A DNA stretch of 64,000 bases from JAEZBP01 sp963832725 (lineage in GTDB: Bacteria > Myxococcota_A > Polyangia > Polyangiales > Sandaracinaceae): assembly GCA_963832725.1 (NCBI GenBank), contig CAWHVG010000005.1, forward strand, positions 1,612,001-1,676,000, written 5' to 3'. The notes under the pieces are model-generated. The model saw only the letters and a list, made by a program, of their open reading frames with translations. It had not been told where the DNA came from and did not search any database. Below, one piece after another: positions 1-10,120 of this stretch (the first letter of the stretch is position 1; the number at the start of each line of letters is the position of its first letter). A program made the translations under genes and the position numbers.

Positions 1-2
1 GC

Positions 3-197
3 CGGCTCCGGCACCTCCTGAACGTCTACGAGGGCTCCGGCATCGAGCCGCAGGCGCTGCTCCTGCTGGGCCGGGTGTACCTGCACATGCGCGAGGTCCG
101 CGACGCGCGCCGCACCTTCGAGGAGCTTATCGACCGCTTCCCGGAGAGCGGCTACGCCGAGCAGGCGCGAGCGTACCTCCGCCAGTTCGAAGGCTGA
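3..197 (+). CDS. TPR-repeat protein, C-terminal end (partial)
   Basis: Only the last 64 codons are present, open from the window edge to a TGA at 195-197. The visible helices (LLLLGRVYLHM, then ARRTFEELIDRFPESGYAEQARAYL) have the spacing and small-residue pattern of a tetratricopeptide repeat. The phrase RFPESGYAEQARAYL is typical of the last repeat of periplasmic YbgF/CpoB- or BamD-like proteins. Because the start lies outside the window, the export signal and repeat number cannot be judged. Frame and TPR character are clear; the exact family is inference. Confidence 0.7.
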   Translation, partial: RLRHLLNVYEGSGIEPQALLLLGRVYLHMREVRDARRTFEELIDRFPESGYAEQARAYLRQFEG

Positions 198-329
198 AGT
201 TCGGCCCGACGTCGGCCCGGCTGCCAGTGGAGCGGCGCATCGGCGTGTCCCTCGCCGGACACCGAGCCGGGCCGCGCGCCGAGACCTTTCGGGCTCGGTC
301 CTTCACGGCCCGCTGCTTTCGACCCGGCT

Positions 330-866
330 CTACCGGGGCTCGACGTCGGCGTGGCAGTACGACGGACAGGGCGCGCGGATGCACTCGACGTGCGCGCACG
401 ACGATCCTGACGGGCAGGCGCCGTCCGGCTCGCACTCGACGCCGCAGTCGCCGCTGACGCAGCGGAGGCTCAACGCGAACGAGCCCGAGACGCCCGGACT
501 GCTTCGAACGGCCACCAGGTAGGTCGCGGGCTGGGGCGCGGTCATCGCGATGCGTTCCTGACCGCGGGCCAGGATGGGTACGCGCTCCCACTCCGTATCC
601 GGCGTGAGCGGCCCGTAGAAGAGCACTTCGGCCGGCACACCGGTCACCGATGCCGCCACCGTGGCGCCCTGCGCGGCGGTGATCACGAACCCCGCCGCCT
701 GCTCGGCCTCGAACGATCCGTGAACCTCCTGCCCCGGCTCGACCCGGCCGAGCACGCGGATGTGCGCCGGACCGGCCTCGGTCGCCGGGATGGCGCCGTA
801 GCGCGTGGCGGACACCGACTGCACACAGCCGGCGAGGAGCACAGCCATCACGCACGCGCGCCACAT
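330..866 (-). CDS. putative lipoprotein with Cys-rich tail
   Basis: This 178-residue protein starts with a short lipoprotein signal, MWRACVMAVLLAGC, placing the lipidated cysteine at residue 14. The start was chosen because the open frame continues far upstream without any signal-like segment. The middle part is beta-rich, and the last 45 residues hold about eight cysteines (CVSGDCGVECEPDGACP and following), suggesting a disulfide-bonded knot exposed outside the cytoplasm. It is transcribed away from the OmpA-like gene at 996, sharing a divergent intergenic region. I do not recognise a named family. Confidence 0.6.
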   Translation of the reverse strand: MWRACVMAVLLAGCVQSVSATRYGAIPATEAGPAHIRVLGRVEPGQEVHGSFEAEQAAGFVITAAQGATVAASVTGVPAEVLFYGPLTPDTEWERVPILARGQERIAMTAPQPATYLVAVRSSPGVSGSFALSLRCVSGDCGVECEPDGACPSGSSCAHVECIRAPCPSYCHADVEPR

Positions 867-995
867 GGCTCGGATGTGACTCCCGCGCGAGCGGGGACAA
901 GGCGCACTGTCGCTCGAGGTCGGGGTCTTCCCAATCGTGGCGAGAGCGGTCCGCACGCTATCCTCCGCGCGCCTATCCCCCATCGGAGGACGAAC

Positions 996-1446
996 ATGCG
1001 TCAGAGGATCGGAGCCTTCTTCCTCGTCGCCGCGCTCACCGGCTGCGGCGCGAGCGTCAATCAGAGCAACGACGGAACGCTGCGGGTCGAGCTGCGCGGC
1101 AACCGGATCGTGATCAACGACCGCGTCCGCTTCGAGCTCGACAGCGACGTCCTGCTGGCCCGCTCCACGCCGATCCTCAATCGCGTGATCGAGGTGCTGG
1201 GCGAGCACCCGGAGAATCGTGCGGGTGCAGGTCCAAGGGCACACCAGCACCGACGGCGACGAGGCGCACAACCAGACGCTCTCGGAGCAGCGCGCCGCGA
1301 GGGTCGCGAGCTACCTGCGCGAGCACGGCGTGACCCAGGAGGTCACTTCGCAAGGCTACGGCGAGACCTACCCGCTCTGCCGCGAAGAGACCGAGGAGTG
1401 CAACGAGCAGAACCGCCGCGTCGAGTTCTTCGTCGACATGCGCTGA
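996..1446 (+). CDS. OmpA-like peptidoglycan-binding lipoprotein (frameshifted at 1214-1218)
   Basis: The gene has a GGAGGA ribosome site at 985-990 and ATG at 996. Its product opens with a lipoprotein signal (FFLVAALTGCGAS) and continues as an OmpA C-terminal domain: the RVRFELDSDVLLARSTPIL strand-helix, then QVQGHTSTDGDEAHNQTLSEQRA, which carries the expected peptidoglycan-contact residues. The two halves lie in different frames. They join at GAATC (1214-1218), where removing one A gives GATC and a continuous 149-residue protein. Pal-like proteins tether the outer membrane to peptidoglycan. The break looks like a sequence error rather than decay, since both halves are well conserved in character. 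Confidence 0.8.
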
Positions 1447-1512
1447 ACACGACGCAACGTCGCTCCCGCGATTGGCGATAAGCAGGGTATGCTCACGCTT
1501 CGAGGAGGCCTC

Positions 1513-2409
1513 ATGCCCGACTGGGACGGATCCGATTTTTCCGACGAGACGCTTCCCGTCCTCCGGCCTCGGCACCTGCACCGGCCGAGCACGGCGCACG
1601 AGATGTGCGTAGCGGGCCGCACCGACGTCGGCTGCGTGCGCGAGCAGAACGAGGACACCTTCCTCATCGCCGAGCTGGGCCGCTCGCTCGACGTGCGCGA
1701 GACCAGCCTGGCGGTCCCCGACGCCTCGCGGCACATCGCGGGGCCCAAGGGCACGCTGATGATGGTCGCCGACGGCATGGGCGGGCACGGCGGTGGCGAG
1801 GTCGCCAGCGCGGTGGCGGTGGACACGATCGCGCAGTTCGCGCTCTACGCGATGCCGTGGATGAGCGTGCCCGACGAGGCGGCCGAGAAGGCGCTCCTCG
1901 AGAAGCTCGGCGACGCGATGACCCACTGTCAGGCCCGGCTGGAGCAGGTCGCGCTGCGCAAGCACATCGACCACTTCAAGCCCGGCACCACCCTGACCCT
2001 CGCCTACGTGCTCTGGCCCAAGCTCTACGTGGCGCACGCCGGCGACAGCCGCCTCTACCTCTACCGCGACGGCGACCTGATGCAGGTCACCACCGATCAC
2101 ACCGTCGGCCAAGCGCTGCGCGAGTCGGGCGCCATCCCGGACGGCCCCTCGCGCTTCGACCACATCCTCGTCAACGTGGTCGGCGGCGGCGGCACCCAGG
2201 TGAAGGCCGAAGCCCACAGCCTCACGCTCGCGCCCGGCGACCGCGTGGTGATCTGTTCCGACGGGCTGACCGGCCACGTCTCCGATCAGCGCATCACCGA
2301 CGAGCTCCGCACCACCGAGCGCGCCGAGCTCGCCTGCGAGCGGCTGATCGCGGCCGCCAAGGCCGGCGGCGGCTTCGACAACGTCACCGTGATCGTCGCT
2401 TCGTTCTGA
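1513..2409 (+). CDS. PP2C-family Ser/Thr protein phosphatase
   Basis: A 298-residue soluble PP2C/Stp1-type phosphatase that removes phosphate from Ser/Thr residues using two metal ions. The metal-binding aspartates are in EQNEDTF, VADGMGGHGGGE, CSDGLT and GGFDNVTVIV, in the right order, with the AGDSRLYLYRDG core strand between them. The start was set at 1513 because a GAGGAGG ribosome site sits at 1502-1508; an ATG at 1489 in the same frame has no such site. It ends exactly beside the convergent gene at 2410. It is a natural counter-player to kinases such as those at 27945, 43074 and 61719, although no operon link is seen. Confidence 0.92.
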   Translation: MPDWDGSDFSDETLPVLRPRHLHRPSTAHEMCVAGRTDVGCVREQNEDTFLIAELGRSLDVRETSLAVPDASRHIAGPKGTLMMVADGMGGHGGGEVASAVAVDTIAQFALYAMPWMSVPDEAAEKALLEKLGDAMTHCQARLEQVALRKHIDHFKPGTTLTLAYVLWPKLYVAHAGDSRLYLYRDGDLMQVTTDHTVGQALRESGAIPDGPSRFDHILVNVVGGGGTQVKAEAHSLTLAPGDRVVICSDGLTGHVSDQRITDELRTTERAELACERLIAAAKAGGGFDNVTVIVASF

Positions 2410-3276
2410 TCAGAGCGCGAGGTCGGCCACCAGACCGTAGTGGTCGGAGGGGAAGAGCCCGTCTTCGGAGGGCGTGGTGCCTACGCGCTCGATGCCACGG
2501 GCTCGGACGCGCCCGCCGACGAGTACCCGGTCGAGGCGGAGCGGCTGGCCCGTCAGGCTGCAGATCGCGGCCAGTGGATTGCGCGCCGGCTCGAAGGTCG
2601 CCCAGCGCTCGGGCGCCGATGGATCGGGCAACCCGCGAAGCTCCGTCCAGGCGTCGCGCATGCCGAGGACCTCCGCCGGGCGCTCGCCTTCTTCGTTGAA
2701 GTCGCCGAGGATCACCCGATCGGAGACCGGATCGAGCCCCTCGCGCAGCGTCGCGAGCTGCCTCTCGCGTTTCTCGGCCCCGCGGGCCGCGTGATCACTG
2801 GTCAGGTGCAGCGTCACGACGGTGACCGGCCCGCACGCCGCCTGCACCACCATCGCGAGCAACGTCTTGTGCCGCGTCAGCTCGTGCGCGCCCATCGCCA
2901 GCACCGGCGCTCGGCTCAGCAGCACCACGCCGTACGGACCGACGCTCCGCCCGCGCGGTCCGTCGCTCACCGCGTAACGCGCCCTCACGAAGGGCTGCGA
3001 CAGAAGCTGCCGGAGCGAGGCCCGCTCCATCTCCTGGAGTGCGATCACGTCCGCGTCCGCCTCCTCGATGGCACTCCAAAGGAGCGGCCGGCGCCGCGCC
3101 GAGTGGATGCGCTCCGTCTCGTAGCGGTCGAAGAGCACGTTCCAGGTGAGCACGCGAAGCGCTCGCGGACCCTTTCCATCCTCGGGCGCGACGGGCTGCC
3201 ACGCGCCATCGAGAAAGCGAAGCGGCGCGCGCGGCGCGAAGAAGGGCTCGGGCAGGCGCGTGGACGAGTCCGCCAT
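2410..3276 (-). CDS. endonuclease/exonuclease/phosphatase-family protein
   Basis: A 288-residue protein with the full signature of the metal-dependent EEP hydrolase fold (exonuclease III/DNase I/sphingomyelinase superfamily). Seen in order are LTWNVLFDRYE, a metal-binding glutamate in VIALQEME, GVVLLSRAPVL, the catalytic VTLHLTSDHA, VILGDFNEE and the terminal SDHYGLVADL. No signal peptide is visible, so it probably acts in the cytoplasm. The substrate (nucleic acid, phospholipid or tyrosyl-DNA-type phosphodiester) cannot be read from sequence. The stop codon abuts the stop of the PP2C gene, a tail-to-tail arrangement with no intergenic space. Confidence 0.88.
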   Translation of the reverse strand: MADSSTRLPEPFFAPRAPLRFLDGAWQPVAPEDGKGPRALRVLTWNVLFDRYETERIHSARRRPLLWSAIEEADADVIALQEMERASLRQLLSQPFVRARYAVSDGPRGRSVGPYGVVLLSRAPVLAMGAHELTRHKTLLAMVVQAACGPVTVVTLHLTSDHAARGAEKRERQLATLREGLDPVSDRVILGDFNEEGERPAEVLGMRDAWTELRGLPDPSAPERWATFEPARNPLAAICSLTGQPLRLDRVLVGGRVRARGIERVGTTPSEDGLFPSDHYGLVADLAL

Positions 3277-3607
3277 GCTCCGAGGCTGCCACGGCGGGAG
3301 CGCTCGGGCCGATCGAGGGAATCATCGAGCGCTCGTTCCGCTCGACTCGAACTGGGCCGGGTTGCCGAGGTGACGCACCAGGTACCCGGCTCGATGCTCC
3401 TGCGTGTCCTGGATCCGACGCTCGGCACACCTGCAATTCCGGAGCGACTCCGCCGTGTCCCCGCCGGCAATCGTGCCCGCAAAGAGGTGCACCGGACCGG
3501 AGCCGAGCTGGTTTCGGCGGGAAGCGCCGCGACGCAGTCCGCGGTTGGCGGTCGTCGACCGGGCGAGATCGGCGGAACCCGCGCTGCCCGACGCTGTCCA
3601 TCGCTGA
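3277..3607. other. intergenic region, no supported gene
   Basis: This 331-base stretch separates two divergent genes (start of the hydrolase at 3276 and start of the membrane protein at 3608). It should hold both promoters. Open frames cross it on both strands, but none has a ribosome site or recognisable protein features. I see no hairpin followed by a T-run and no repeats. Confidence 0.5.
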
Positions 3608-5445
3608 ATGCGGGAGCTGGCCATCGTGCAGGGGCCGTGGATCGCGGCGGCTCTTCTGTCAGTCACGGCGCTGGCGGGCGCGCTCGTGCAGGGGGCATGG
3701 AGGTGGCACGCCGCGACGCGGATCTGGCGGGCCCGCGTGGTCGTGCGCGGGTTGTCTCGGTTGACCGAGCTGACCGACGGCGCGAAGGGCTGGCTCGAAG
3801 GGGTGATCCAGGTCGAGGGCGACGCCTGCCCCGCGTTCGACGGGACGCCTTGCGCGGCGGCGACGATCGCGACCATGCCGCGGCCGGCAGGCGACTTCCA
3901 CGCGTCGTCGACACGCGCACCGAGGCTCGTGCTCGACGTAGGTGATCAACGGCTCTTGGTTCGCGGACCCGTCGAGGTCATCGGGCCCGGCCAGACCGTG
4001 CGTGACGCCTCGGCCGAGCGCGCTCATCTCGAGTACGAGGAGCGCTTTTCCGACCTGACCAGCGAGCACCGGAAGGTGTCCGACGGTGAGCGAGTGCGAG
4101 TGGCGGGAACGGTGCGACGGCGCGCGGACGATACGGCGGGCTACCGCGAGACGGCCGCCACGCTCGCGCTCGAAGGCGCGGACGGTCCCGTCCGGATCGA
4201 GTGCCGCCGCCCGAGCGGGCTGGCACGCGGCGCGGGCTTCGGGCTCCTGGTCGGCTTCGGCGCGCTGGCGGTCACCGGCCACGCGCACCTCGCGTCGATG
4301 GAGCTGGTCTCGCCGCTCGCGCGCCACGACGCGCTGCAGTCACTCTCGGCGCGCGAGCGCTTGCTGCTGCTCGACGAGGACGATCACGGCGGACGGGCGG
4401 CGCTCTTGCGCGAGACCGGCGACCTGACCGCGGCGCTCGAGGAGACCCGCCACGGCTCGGATATCGCGTCGCTGCGGGAGCGCTTGGCGCTGGAGCACCG
4501 GCCGGGCCGACACTACGAGTTCGCCCTCACCTGGCTCCGACTGGTACGCGCGATCGACGCCCGATGTCGAGACGAGGGGCGCTGTCTCGACCGCGCGCGC
4601 CTCCTCGCCCAGACCCGGACGCCCGATCGCTGGGGCAGCCCCGAGCCGAACCGAGCGCCGATGGACGTCTTCTTCTCCGCGCGCCGCATCTGGGAAGACG
4701 CGGAGACCACCCTGTCGATGGGGCAGGTGCTGTGGAGGCTCCGGCTGGAGCGCCCGCTGGTGGCCGAGCTGCGGGTCACCTGGCTGCTCGAGCTGGCGGC
4801 GCTGCTGATCGTGACCGATTCGCTCGACGGGGCGACGCGAGCCATCGACCGCGCGGACGACGCGCTGGACGATCCGCGCTTCTCGCCGCCGGCGGGCGAG
4901 CGCTTCGCGCGCGACATCGAGCACCTGCGAGCGGTCCTCAATCTCCGCGGCGGCGCGGAGTGGCATGGGCGCTGGATCCACGGATCCGGCTGGTGCCCGG
5001 TGCGCGAGTTGGTCGAGCTGACCAACGAGGAACGCGGCCGCTGGCAACACGACGACGAAGCACCAACGTCGTGGCACTCGCTCCCCTCCGAGCTCGCGCT
5101 GCGCCTGGACTCGGTGCGAGCCTCCGGCGTGCTCACCGAGAGCATGCTCGAGTCGCGAGACGGCACGGCGACGGGGCTCGAGTACGCGTCGCACCTGGCG
5201 TGGCGAGCGGGCCGCCAATCGCTCGGCAATCTGATGCGATGGCTCGAGCGCCCCGCGTGCCCCGACGCGTCGACGATCGAGGCACTGGTCGAGGAGACCT
5301 CCGAATCCGGGCCCTCCGCTCCCTCGTCCGGGGCGAGCTGCAATGGACCTTGGTGCCGACGCTGCTAGAGCTCGACCGCACGGAGATGTGCGCGAGCAGG
5401 CTGCGTCGCCTGGTCGCCGGGCCGTGGTCCGATCCTCCCACCTGA
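3608..5445 (+). CDS. unknown membrane protein (frameshifted near 5303)
   Basis: A protein of about 611 residues with an N-terminal membrane segment (roughly residues 9-30), a beta-rich region to about residue 200, a second hydrophobic segment (GFGLLVGFGALAVTG) and a long helical C-terminal part. The beta-rich region loosely recalls the GIDE domain of membrane-bound proteins, which is a weak impression only. The frame that gives a natural ending (LVRGELQWTLVPTLLELDR) is reached by a frame change at about 5303, at a GAATC site. A single base does not fix it: either two extra bases or one missing base is needed. No named function is offered. Confidence 0.65.
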
Positions 5446-5490
5446 TCGCCGAGATCGACGCCGCTCTCGCGTCGGTCGAGCCGCCCCGCC

Positions 5491-6601
5491 TCAGCCGGTG
5501 TGGAGCGCCAGCGACTCGGGCTGCGAACGGTCGGGGCGCACAATCTCCAGCAGCGGTGAGCGCTCGCCTCGCATGGACGCCGCCAAGAGCTCGCCTGCGC
5601 CGACGCCGACCGTCATCCCGCGACCGCCGAAGCCCGCCATCCACAGGAGGCCCTCCACCCGCGGGTCCGGACCGATGACCAGCTCGCGGTCGTGCGCGTA
5701 GGTCCGAAGGCACCCCCACGAGGTCCGGACGCCCGCGTCGACCAGCTCCGGCGCCAGCGTTGCGAGCGCGCCCGCCAAGGCCTCGAGCGCCGCCGGGTCC
5801 GCGGGCGGCAGGCAGGGATCGAAGACCTGCTCGTCGCAGGGGCTGGCGAGCACCCCGCCCGACTCCGGCCGGTAGTAGACCTGGTCCTGACCGAAGCGCC
5901 AGACGGTCGTCCCGGCGCGCACGGCGTCACCTTCGAGCACGGCGAGGTGACGGCGGAGCGGGACGAGCGGCACGTCCACCCCGGCGCTCTTGCCGAGCGC
6001 GCGCGCCCACGCGCCGCCGGCAATCACCACCTCGTCCGCGTCGAGAGAGCGGCCGTCCTCGAGCACCACGCCGCGGACGCGCCCGTCGACCCGCACCGCC
6101 TCCGCGCCGGCGCCGGTGATCACCTCCACGTCCGCCCGGCGACAGGCCCGCACCAGCGCGCCCATCATCGCGCTCGGATCGAAGATGCCCGCGCCGTCGA
6201 TGCGGAGCGCCGGCGCGTCGACGGGCTGCAACATCGGGCTCAGCCCAGCGAGCGCGCCTGCCTCCACCCGCGTCGCCGACAGCCCGCCCCGACGTGCGCC
6301 GCGCTCCACGCTGCGAACGCCTTCGTCGTCGGGCGCGATCACCACCGCCGGCGCGCGCTTCAGCCACGCCGTCTCGTCTCCGAGCAGCGCCGTGAGCAAC
6401 GCCGCGCTCCTCTCCGCCAGCGGACCGGTGGTCTCGTCGTCGTCGACCGGCAGCCAGAATCTGCGCGTTGCGCGCCGAGCTGTGGGTCCCGCAGAAGGGC
6501 TCGCGCTCCAGCACCCGCACGCGCCGTCCGCCGCGCTCTGCGAGCTGCCAAGCCACCGAGAGCCCGGCGATACCGCCTCCGATCACCAGCGTGTGCCGCA
6601 T
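5491..6601 (-). CDS. FAD-dependent oxidoreductase, DAO family (frameshifted at 6457-6461)
   Basis: The product starts MRHTLVIGGGIAGLSVAWQ, the dinucleotide-binding fold of the DAO superfamily (D-amino acid/glycine/sarcosine oxidases), followed by THSSARNAQ, a usual second signature. The C-terminal part has a long substrate domain and the FAD-closing LLWMAGFGGRGMTVGVGAGE. The two halves are in different frames and join at GAATC on the + strand (6457-6461). Restoring GATC gives NAQIWLPVDD and a 369-residue protein of normal length. It probably oxidises an amine or amino acid; the substrate is not readable. The stop lies 45 bases from the convergent gene ending at 5445. Confidence 0.85.
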
Positions 6602-6944
6602 CGGAAGCCGCAGCCTAGAGCGCCAACCGCTTCGAAACCACCCGATTTCGTGGGCGGGATCGACCCGCGACGCGGCCGGTCCTTCCCCGGCGACGCGCGA
6701 GCATCGCCTCGTCGTGCGGGACGAACCCATCGAGCCTCACGCATGCTCGGCAACCAAACCGACCGGCGCCCGTCCGTGGAAGCACCAAGCACGAAGGGAA
6801 TCGGCGCGCGACGGCCCGCACGCGTTCGACCCGACGAGTGCTCGAGCATCTGTGGCCGGGTCACACGGCTCTTCCGGCGAACTGCCCTGAACACGGACTC
6901 CTTCGAGCCGTGTCGCCTCGCGGACGTCGCCCCCGCACATCGCC
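6602..6944. other. intergenic region, no supported gene
   Basis: This 343-base stretch lies between the start of the FAD oxidoreductase and the stop of the small membrane protein, both on the minus strand. Short open frames cross it, but none has a ribosome site or protein-like composition. Removing a base at its one GAATC site (about 6799) does not create a plausible gene. Confidence 0.45.
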
Positions 6945-7445
6945 TCATGGCCTCGACCCGCGGCGCGGGTCCCTTGCTCCGTGTGCTTTCCGCGCTCTTC
7001 GACTCGGACGCCGCTCGCTCCCCAGGACACGCCACGCCATCCGCAAGCCGCCGACCGTGAGGGCGGCGCCAATCACGGCCCACACGGCCGGACAGACGAG
7101 CGCGCCGACGCCGACCGGGAGCACGCTCGGGAGCCCCAGCGTGCGGGCGATGGCGGCGGCGAGGGTCCCGGCGCCGATGCCGATGGCCGCCGGCGTGGCC
7201 CAACCATGCTCATCGGGGCCGAAGAGCAGCCCGATGCCGGCGCAGACGGCGCCGACCACGGCCAGGAGCACCAGCTGGAGACCAGCCACGCCGGTCACCA
7301 CAGCACCGGGCGTGCCTCGCGACCGTGGCGGCGCGGCGCGGCTGCGCCTGCGTGGCGACCCGCCCCGTTCGCGAGGCGAGTGGTGGCGCGTGCCCCGACG
7401 GACCGGCCTTTGCGGCGGGGCTTTCGTGGAGGCTGTGGAAGTCAT
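6945..7445 (-). CDS. small multi-pass membrane protein, unknown
   Basis: A 166-residue protein with a strongly basic N-terminal 45 residues followed by three to four hydrophobic segments (GVAGLQLVLLAVVGAVCAGI, GIGAGTLAAAIART, VCPAVWAVIGAALTVGGL) and a basic tail. The positive-inside rule suggests the N-terminal arm is cytoplasmic. The ATG at 7445 overlaps the ATG of a possible small gene on the opposite strand at 7444. Family and role are unknown. Confidence 0.5.
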   Translation of the reverse strand: MTSTASTKAPPQRPVRRGTRHHSPRERGGSPRRRSRAAPPRSRGTPGAVVTGVAGLQLVLLAVVGAVCAGIGLLFGPDEHGWATPAAIGIGAGTLAAAIARTLGLPSVLPVGVGALVCPAVWAVIGAALTVGGLRMAWRVLGSERRPSRRARKAHGARDPRRGSRP

Positions 7446-7623
7446 GAGCCAGACGAACCCGAGAGCGGAGCACCGACCGAGCGGCGAGCGCGCGGCGGAG
7501 ACCGAAGGGCGCGCGCAAGGACGTCGGCGCGAGCCGCTCCAAGACAGGCCGCCGACCGCCGACGAGATCGCGCGCCAGTTCTTCCGGGACGCCATTCGAG
7601 CCCAACGCGCACGGGAGCGCTGA
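7444..7623 (+). CDS. possible small basic protein (59 aa)
   Basis: A short frame from ATG at 7444 to TGA at 7621. Its last third, PTADEIARQFFRDAIRAQRA, looks like a genuine amphipathic helix and is unlike random GC-rich translation; the first part is disordered and charged. Its start codon overlaps that of the divergent membrane protein, so at least one of the two starts is probably wrong. No clear ribosome site is visible. Low certainty. Confidence 0.3.
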   Translation: MSQTNPRAEHRPSGERAAETEGRAQGRRREPLQDRPPTADEIARQFFRDAIRAQRARER

Positions 7624-7829
7624 AGCTCGTACCGGCGGCCCAGAGCGCGTTCCAACATCTCTGCGTGCTCGAGCAGGAACGTCGGGACGACTCGTGCTCC
7701 GAACGGAGTGACGGTTCGAGCTCCTCGCGCGAACATCCGACGCATCGGCGGCGTCGTGGCGTGCGCTGGGTGCGACGGGCTCGTCCGCGTCGCGCTCGTC
7801 CGCGTCGCGCTCGGAGGTCGCGGAGCGGG

Positions 7830-8579
7830 CTAGCGCGCGACCCAGCGGGCCAGGATCGAGCGCTTCTCGGGGAGCATATAGAGCTCCTCGTCCTCGAGGG
7901 CGCGGCGTACGCCTTCACGCCCTCGCTCGCCGAGCGCGCTCAGCCGCTCGCGAGCGTCGGTGTGGCCCGCCGACGAGAGGAGCTCGTACACCACCTCGGT
8001 GGCGTAGCGGCGCGAGCGCAGGTCGCCCGTCTCGAGCACCTCGAGCCAGTAGTCCGCGTCGAAGGGCATCCGCGCGCTGCAGCGCGCCGCCACCCGGATG
8101 CGGATGCGCCCGTCTCGCCCCGCCTCGGCCACGGTGACCGCGGCCGCCGCCGTCCCCAGCTCGCAGAGCCCCAACGCCGCGCCCTCGCGCCCCTCCCGCT
8201 CCGGCGCCGCGCGCAACGCCACCGAGAGGTCCGCTTCGGCACGGCGCCCGAGGATCCGCGCCGAGGCGATGCCCGCCGCCGTACACGCGCTCGGGTCGTC
8301 GGCGCCAAAGAGCATCGCGCGGACGGCGTCGTAGGCCACGCCGTGCCCCACACAGCCGAGCAGCTCCGCCACACGCTCGGCCGAGAGCGCGCCCGCGTCG
8401 AGCGCGGTGAGCAACATCGCCGCCGGCACCTCCTTCGGCACCCGCCCACGCAGCGCCATCCCGATCAGCCGGGCGTGCTGCGGCTGGTCGATGGCCATCC
8501 GCACCAGGTCGTCGCTGCCGGGCGGCTGCATGTCCGCCGGGAGGCCGAGCAAGCGGCGAAGCGTCTCCCAGGGGACCAT
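7830..8579 (-). CDS. HEAT-like helical-repeat protein, unknown
   Basis: A 249-residue all-helical protein rich in Ala, Leu and Arg with repeated helix pairs such as LLTALDAGALSAERVAELLG and GAALGLCELGTAAAAVTVAE. The pattern suggests a HEAT or armadillo-like solenoid, which normally serves protein binding. There is no signal peptide or membrane segment. It is divergent from the HD hydrolase at 8673 with 93 bases between them. Myxobacteria encode many such proteins; no specific partner can be named. Confidence 0.6.
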   Translation of the reverse strand: MVPWETLRRLLGLPADMQPPGSDDLVRMAIDQPQHARLIGMALRGRVPKEVPAAMLLTALDAGALSAERVAELLGCVGHGVAYDAVRAMLFGADDPSACTAAGIASARILGRRAEADLSVALRAAPEREGREGAALGLCELGTAAAAVTVAEAGRDGRIRIRVAARCSARMPFDADYWLEVLETGDLRSRRYATEVVYELLSSAGHTDARERLSALGERGREGVRRALEDEELYMLPEKRSILARWVAR

Positions 8580-8672
8580 TCAGCCATCCCCCCGGTTGTC
8601 GCCTCGATGCGCCATGCCGGGCAGGGTAGCGAGGTTGCGCGCGCCGTGCATCGCGACGCATACCATCGGACC

Positions 8673-10065
8673 ATGCCGCTCGAGGACCCGCTCGTCTCCC
8701 GCGCTCGCGAGCTCGCTCGCGAGGCGCACGCCGACCACGTCCGTAAAGCGGGCGGTATCCCTTACTTCGTTCACCTCGACTTCGTCGCACGCATCCTGGT
8801 GCGTCACGGCTACCACGATCCGCGCACGCTCGCCGCCGCCTATCTCCACGATCTGCTGGAAGACCGCCCCGCCTTCGCCGATCGCCTGCGCGCCGAGATA
8901 CCCGACGACGTCGTCGCCATCGTCGAGGTCTTGACCGAGGAGAAGCGCGACGACTCGGGCGCCCCCCTCGGCAAGCGCGCTCGCGTCGCCGGCTACGTGC
9001 GTGCGCTCACCGCGGACAGCGAGGCCGCCCGGCGCGCCATCCCCGTGAGCTGCGCCGACAAGATCCACAACACCTGGAGCCTGGTCACCGCCGAGCGGGA
9101 GGGGTTGGGGCTCCTCCCGCGCCTGAGCACCCGCCCCGGCGAGCACGCGGCGAACCACCGAACGCTCCGCGCCATCTACGCGCCCGTCGTGCACGAGACG
9201 CTCCTCAACGCGTTCGACGAGGCCACCGGCGCGCTCGCCGACACCATCGCCGCCTGGATGCCCGGCCGGGCGGTCGCGCTGGCGGCGGAAGCCCACCTGG
9301 GGCAGTTCGACAAAGCCGGCGCACCCTACATCGATCACCCGCTGCGCCTGAGGACGCGCGCCGACACGCCCGACGCGAAGATGGCCGCCGTCCTCCACGA
9401 CGTAGTCGAGGACACGCACTGGAGCATCGACGGACTGCGCCGCGAAGGAATCCCAGAGTCCGTGCTGCGCGCGATCGAGCACCTCACCAAGCGCGAAGAC
9501 GAGCGCTACGAGGACTTCATCGAGCGGGTGGCCGAGAACCGGCTGGCCACGCGGGTGAAGCTCCTCGATCTGGAGGACAACGCCGATTCTGTCGCGGCTG
9601 CCGGAGGTCACCCAGCAGGATCGCGAGCGCGCGGCACGCTACCGGCGCGCCATCACCCACCTCGAGGCCGAGCTCCAGAAGCGCTCGCTCCACGTCGTGC
9701 TGGACCACGCGAGCGCGGCCGCCGTGCGCGCGCTGGCCGTGCACCCGGTCGTCCGCGGTGGCCACGTCACGCTGGCCCACCGGGTGGACCCCGCGAAGCT
9801 CGACGAGGCGTGGATCCCCGGCGGCGCCGCGATCGGCGAGCGCCTCGAGTTGCGCGCGATCGGCGTGGCCTCGAACGAGCGGGTGCAGGCCCTGTCCATC
9901 GAGATGGCCGGCACCTCGACCCGCCCCTGGGACGGCGGCCGATTGCACGTCACCATCAGCCGCGCCGAAGACGCGAGCAGCGCGGAGTCGAACGCGCTCC
10001 TGGCCGGCGTGGCCATCGAGCCCATCGAGCTCACCCTCTCCGGCACCGTGGACTGGGTGGAGTGA
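8673..10065 (+). CDS. double HD-domain hydrolase fused to a 2H phosphoesterase (frameshifted at 9585-9589)
   Basis: A 463-residue protein (after repair) with three parts. Residues 1 to about 170 form a SpoT/MESH1-like HD domain: PYFVHLDFVA, YLHDLLED (H59, D60) and CADKIHNTW. Residues 190 to about 310 form a second one: APYIDHPLRL, VLHDVVED (H242) and VKLLDLEDNAD. The last 120 residues carry two H-x-T motifs, HVTLAHR (about H364) and HVTISRA (about H425), the hallmark of 2H phosphoesterases such as LigT and cyclic phosphodiesterases. The frames join at GATTC (9585-9589); restoring GATC gives NADLSRLPEV. HD domains of this kind hydrolyse (p)ppGpp or related nucleotides; pairing with a 2H domain suggests sequential attack on a nucleotide. 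No synthetase domain is present. Confidence 0.85.
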
Positions 10066-10120
10066 AACCTCGCGAGCTCCGGCGGATCGGCTGCGCAGGC
10101 CGCGGGGAAGCGAACGTCGA

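Noticed and set aside
3322..3607. Leftward frame with a protein-like end (NCRCAERRIQDTQEHRAGYL)
   Set aside because: It has no ribosome site or convincing N terminus and runs into the antisense of the 3608 gene. Kept out for lack of support.
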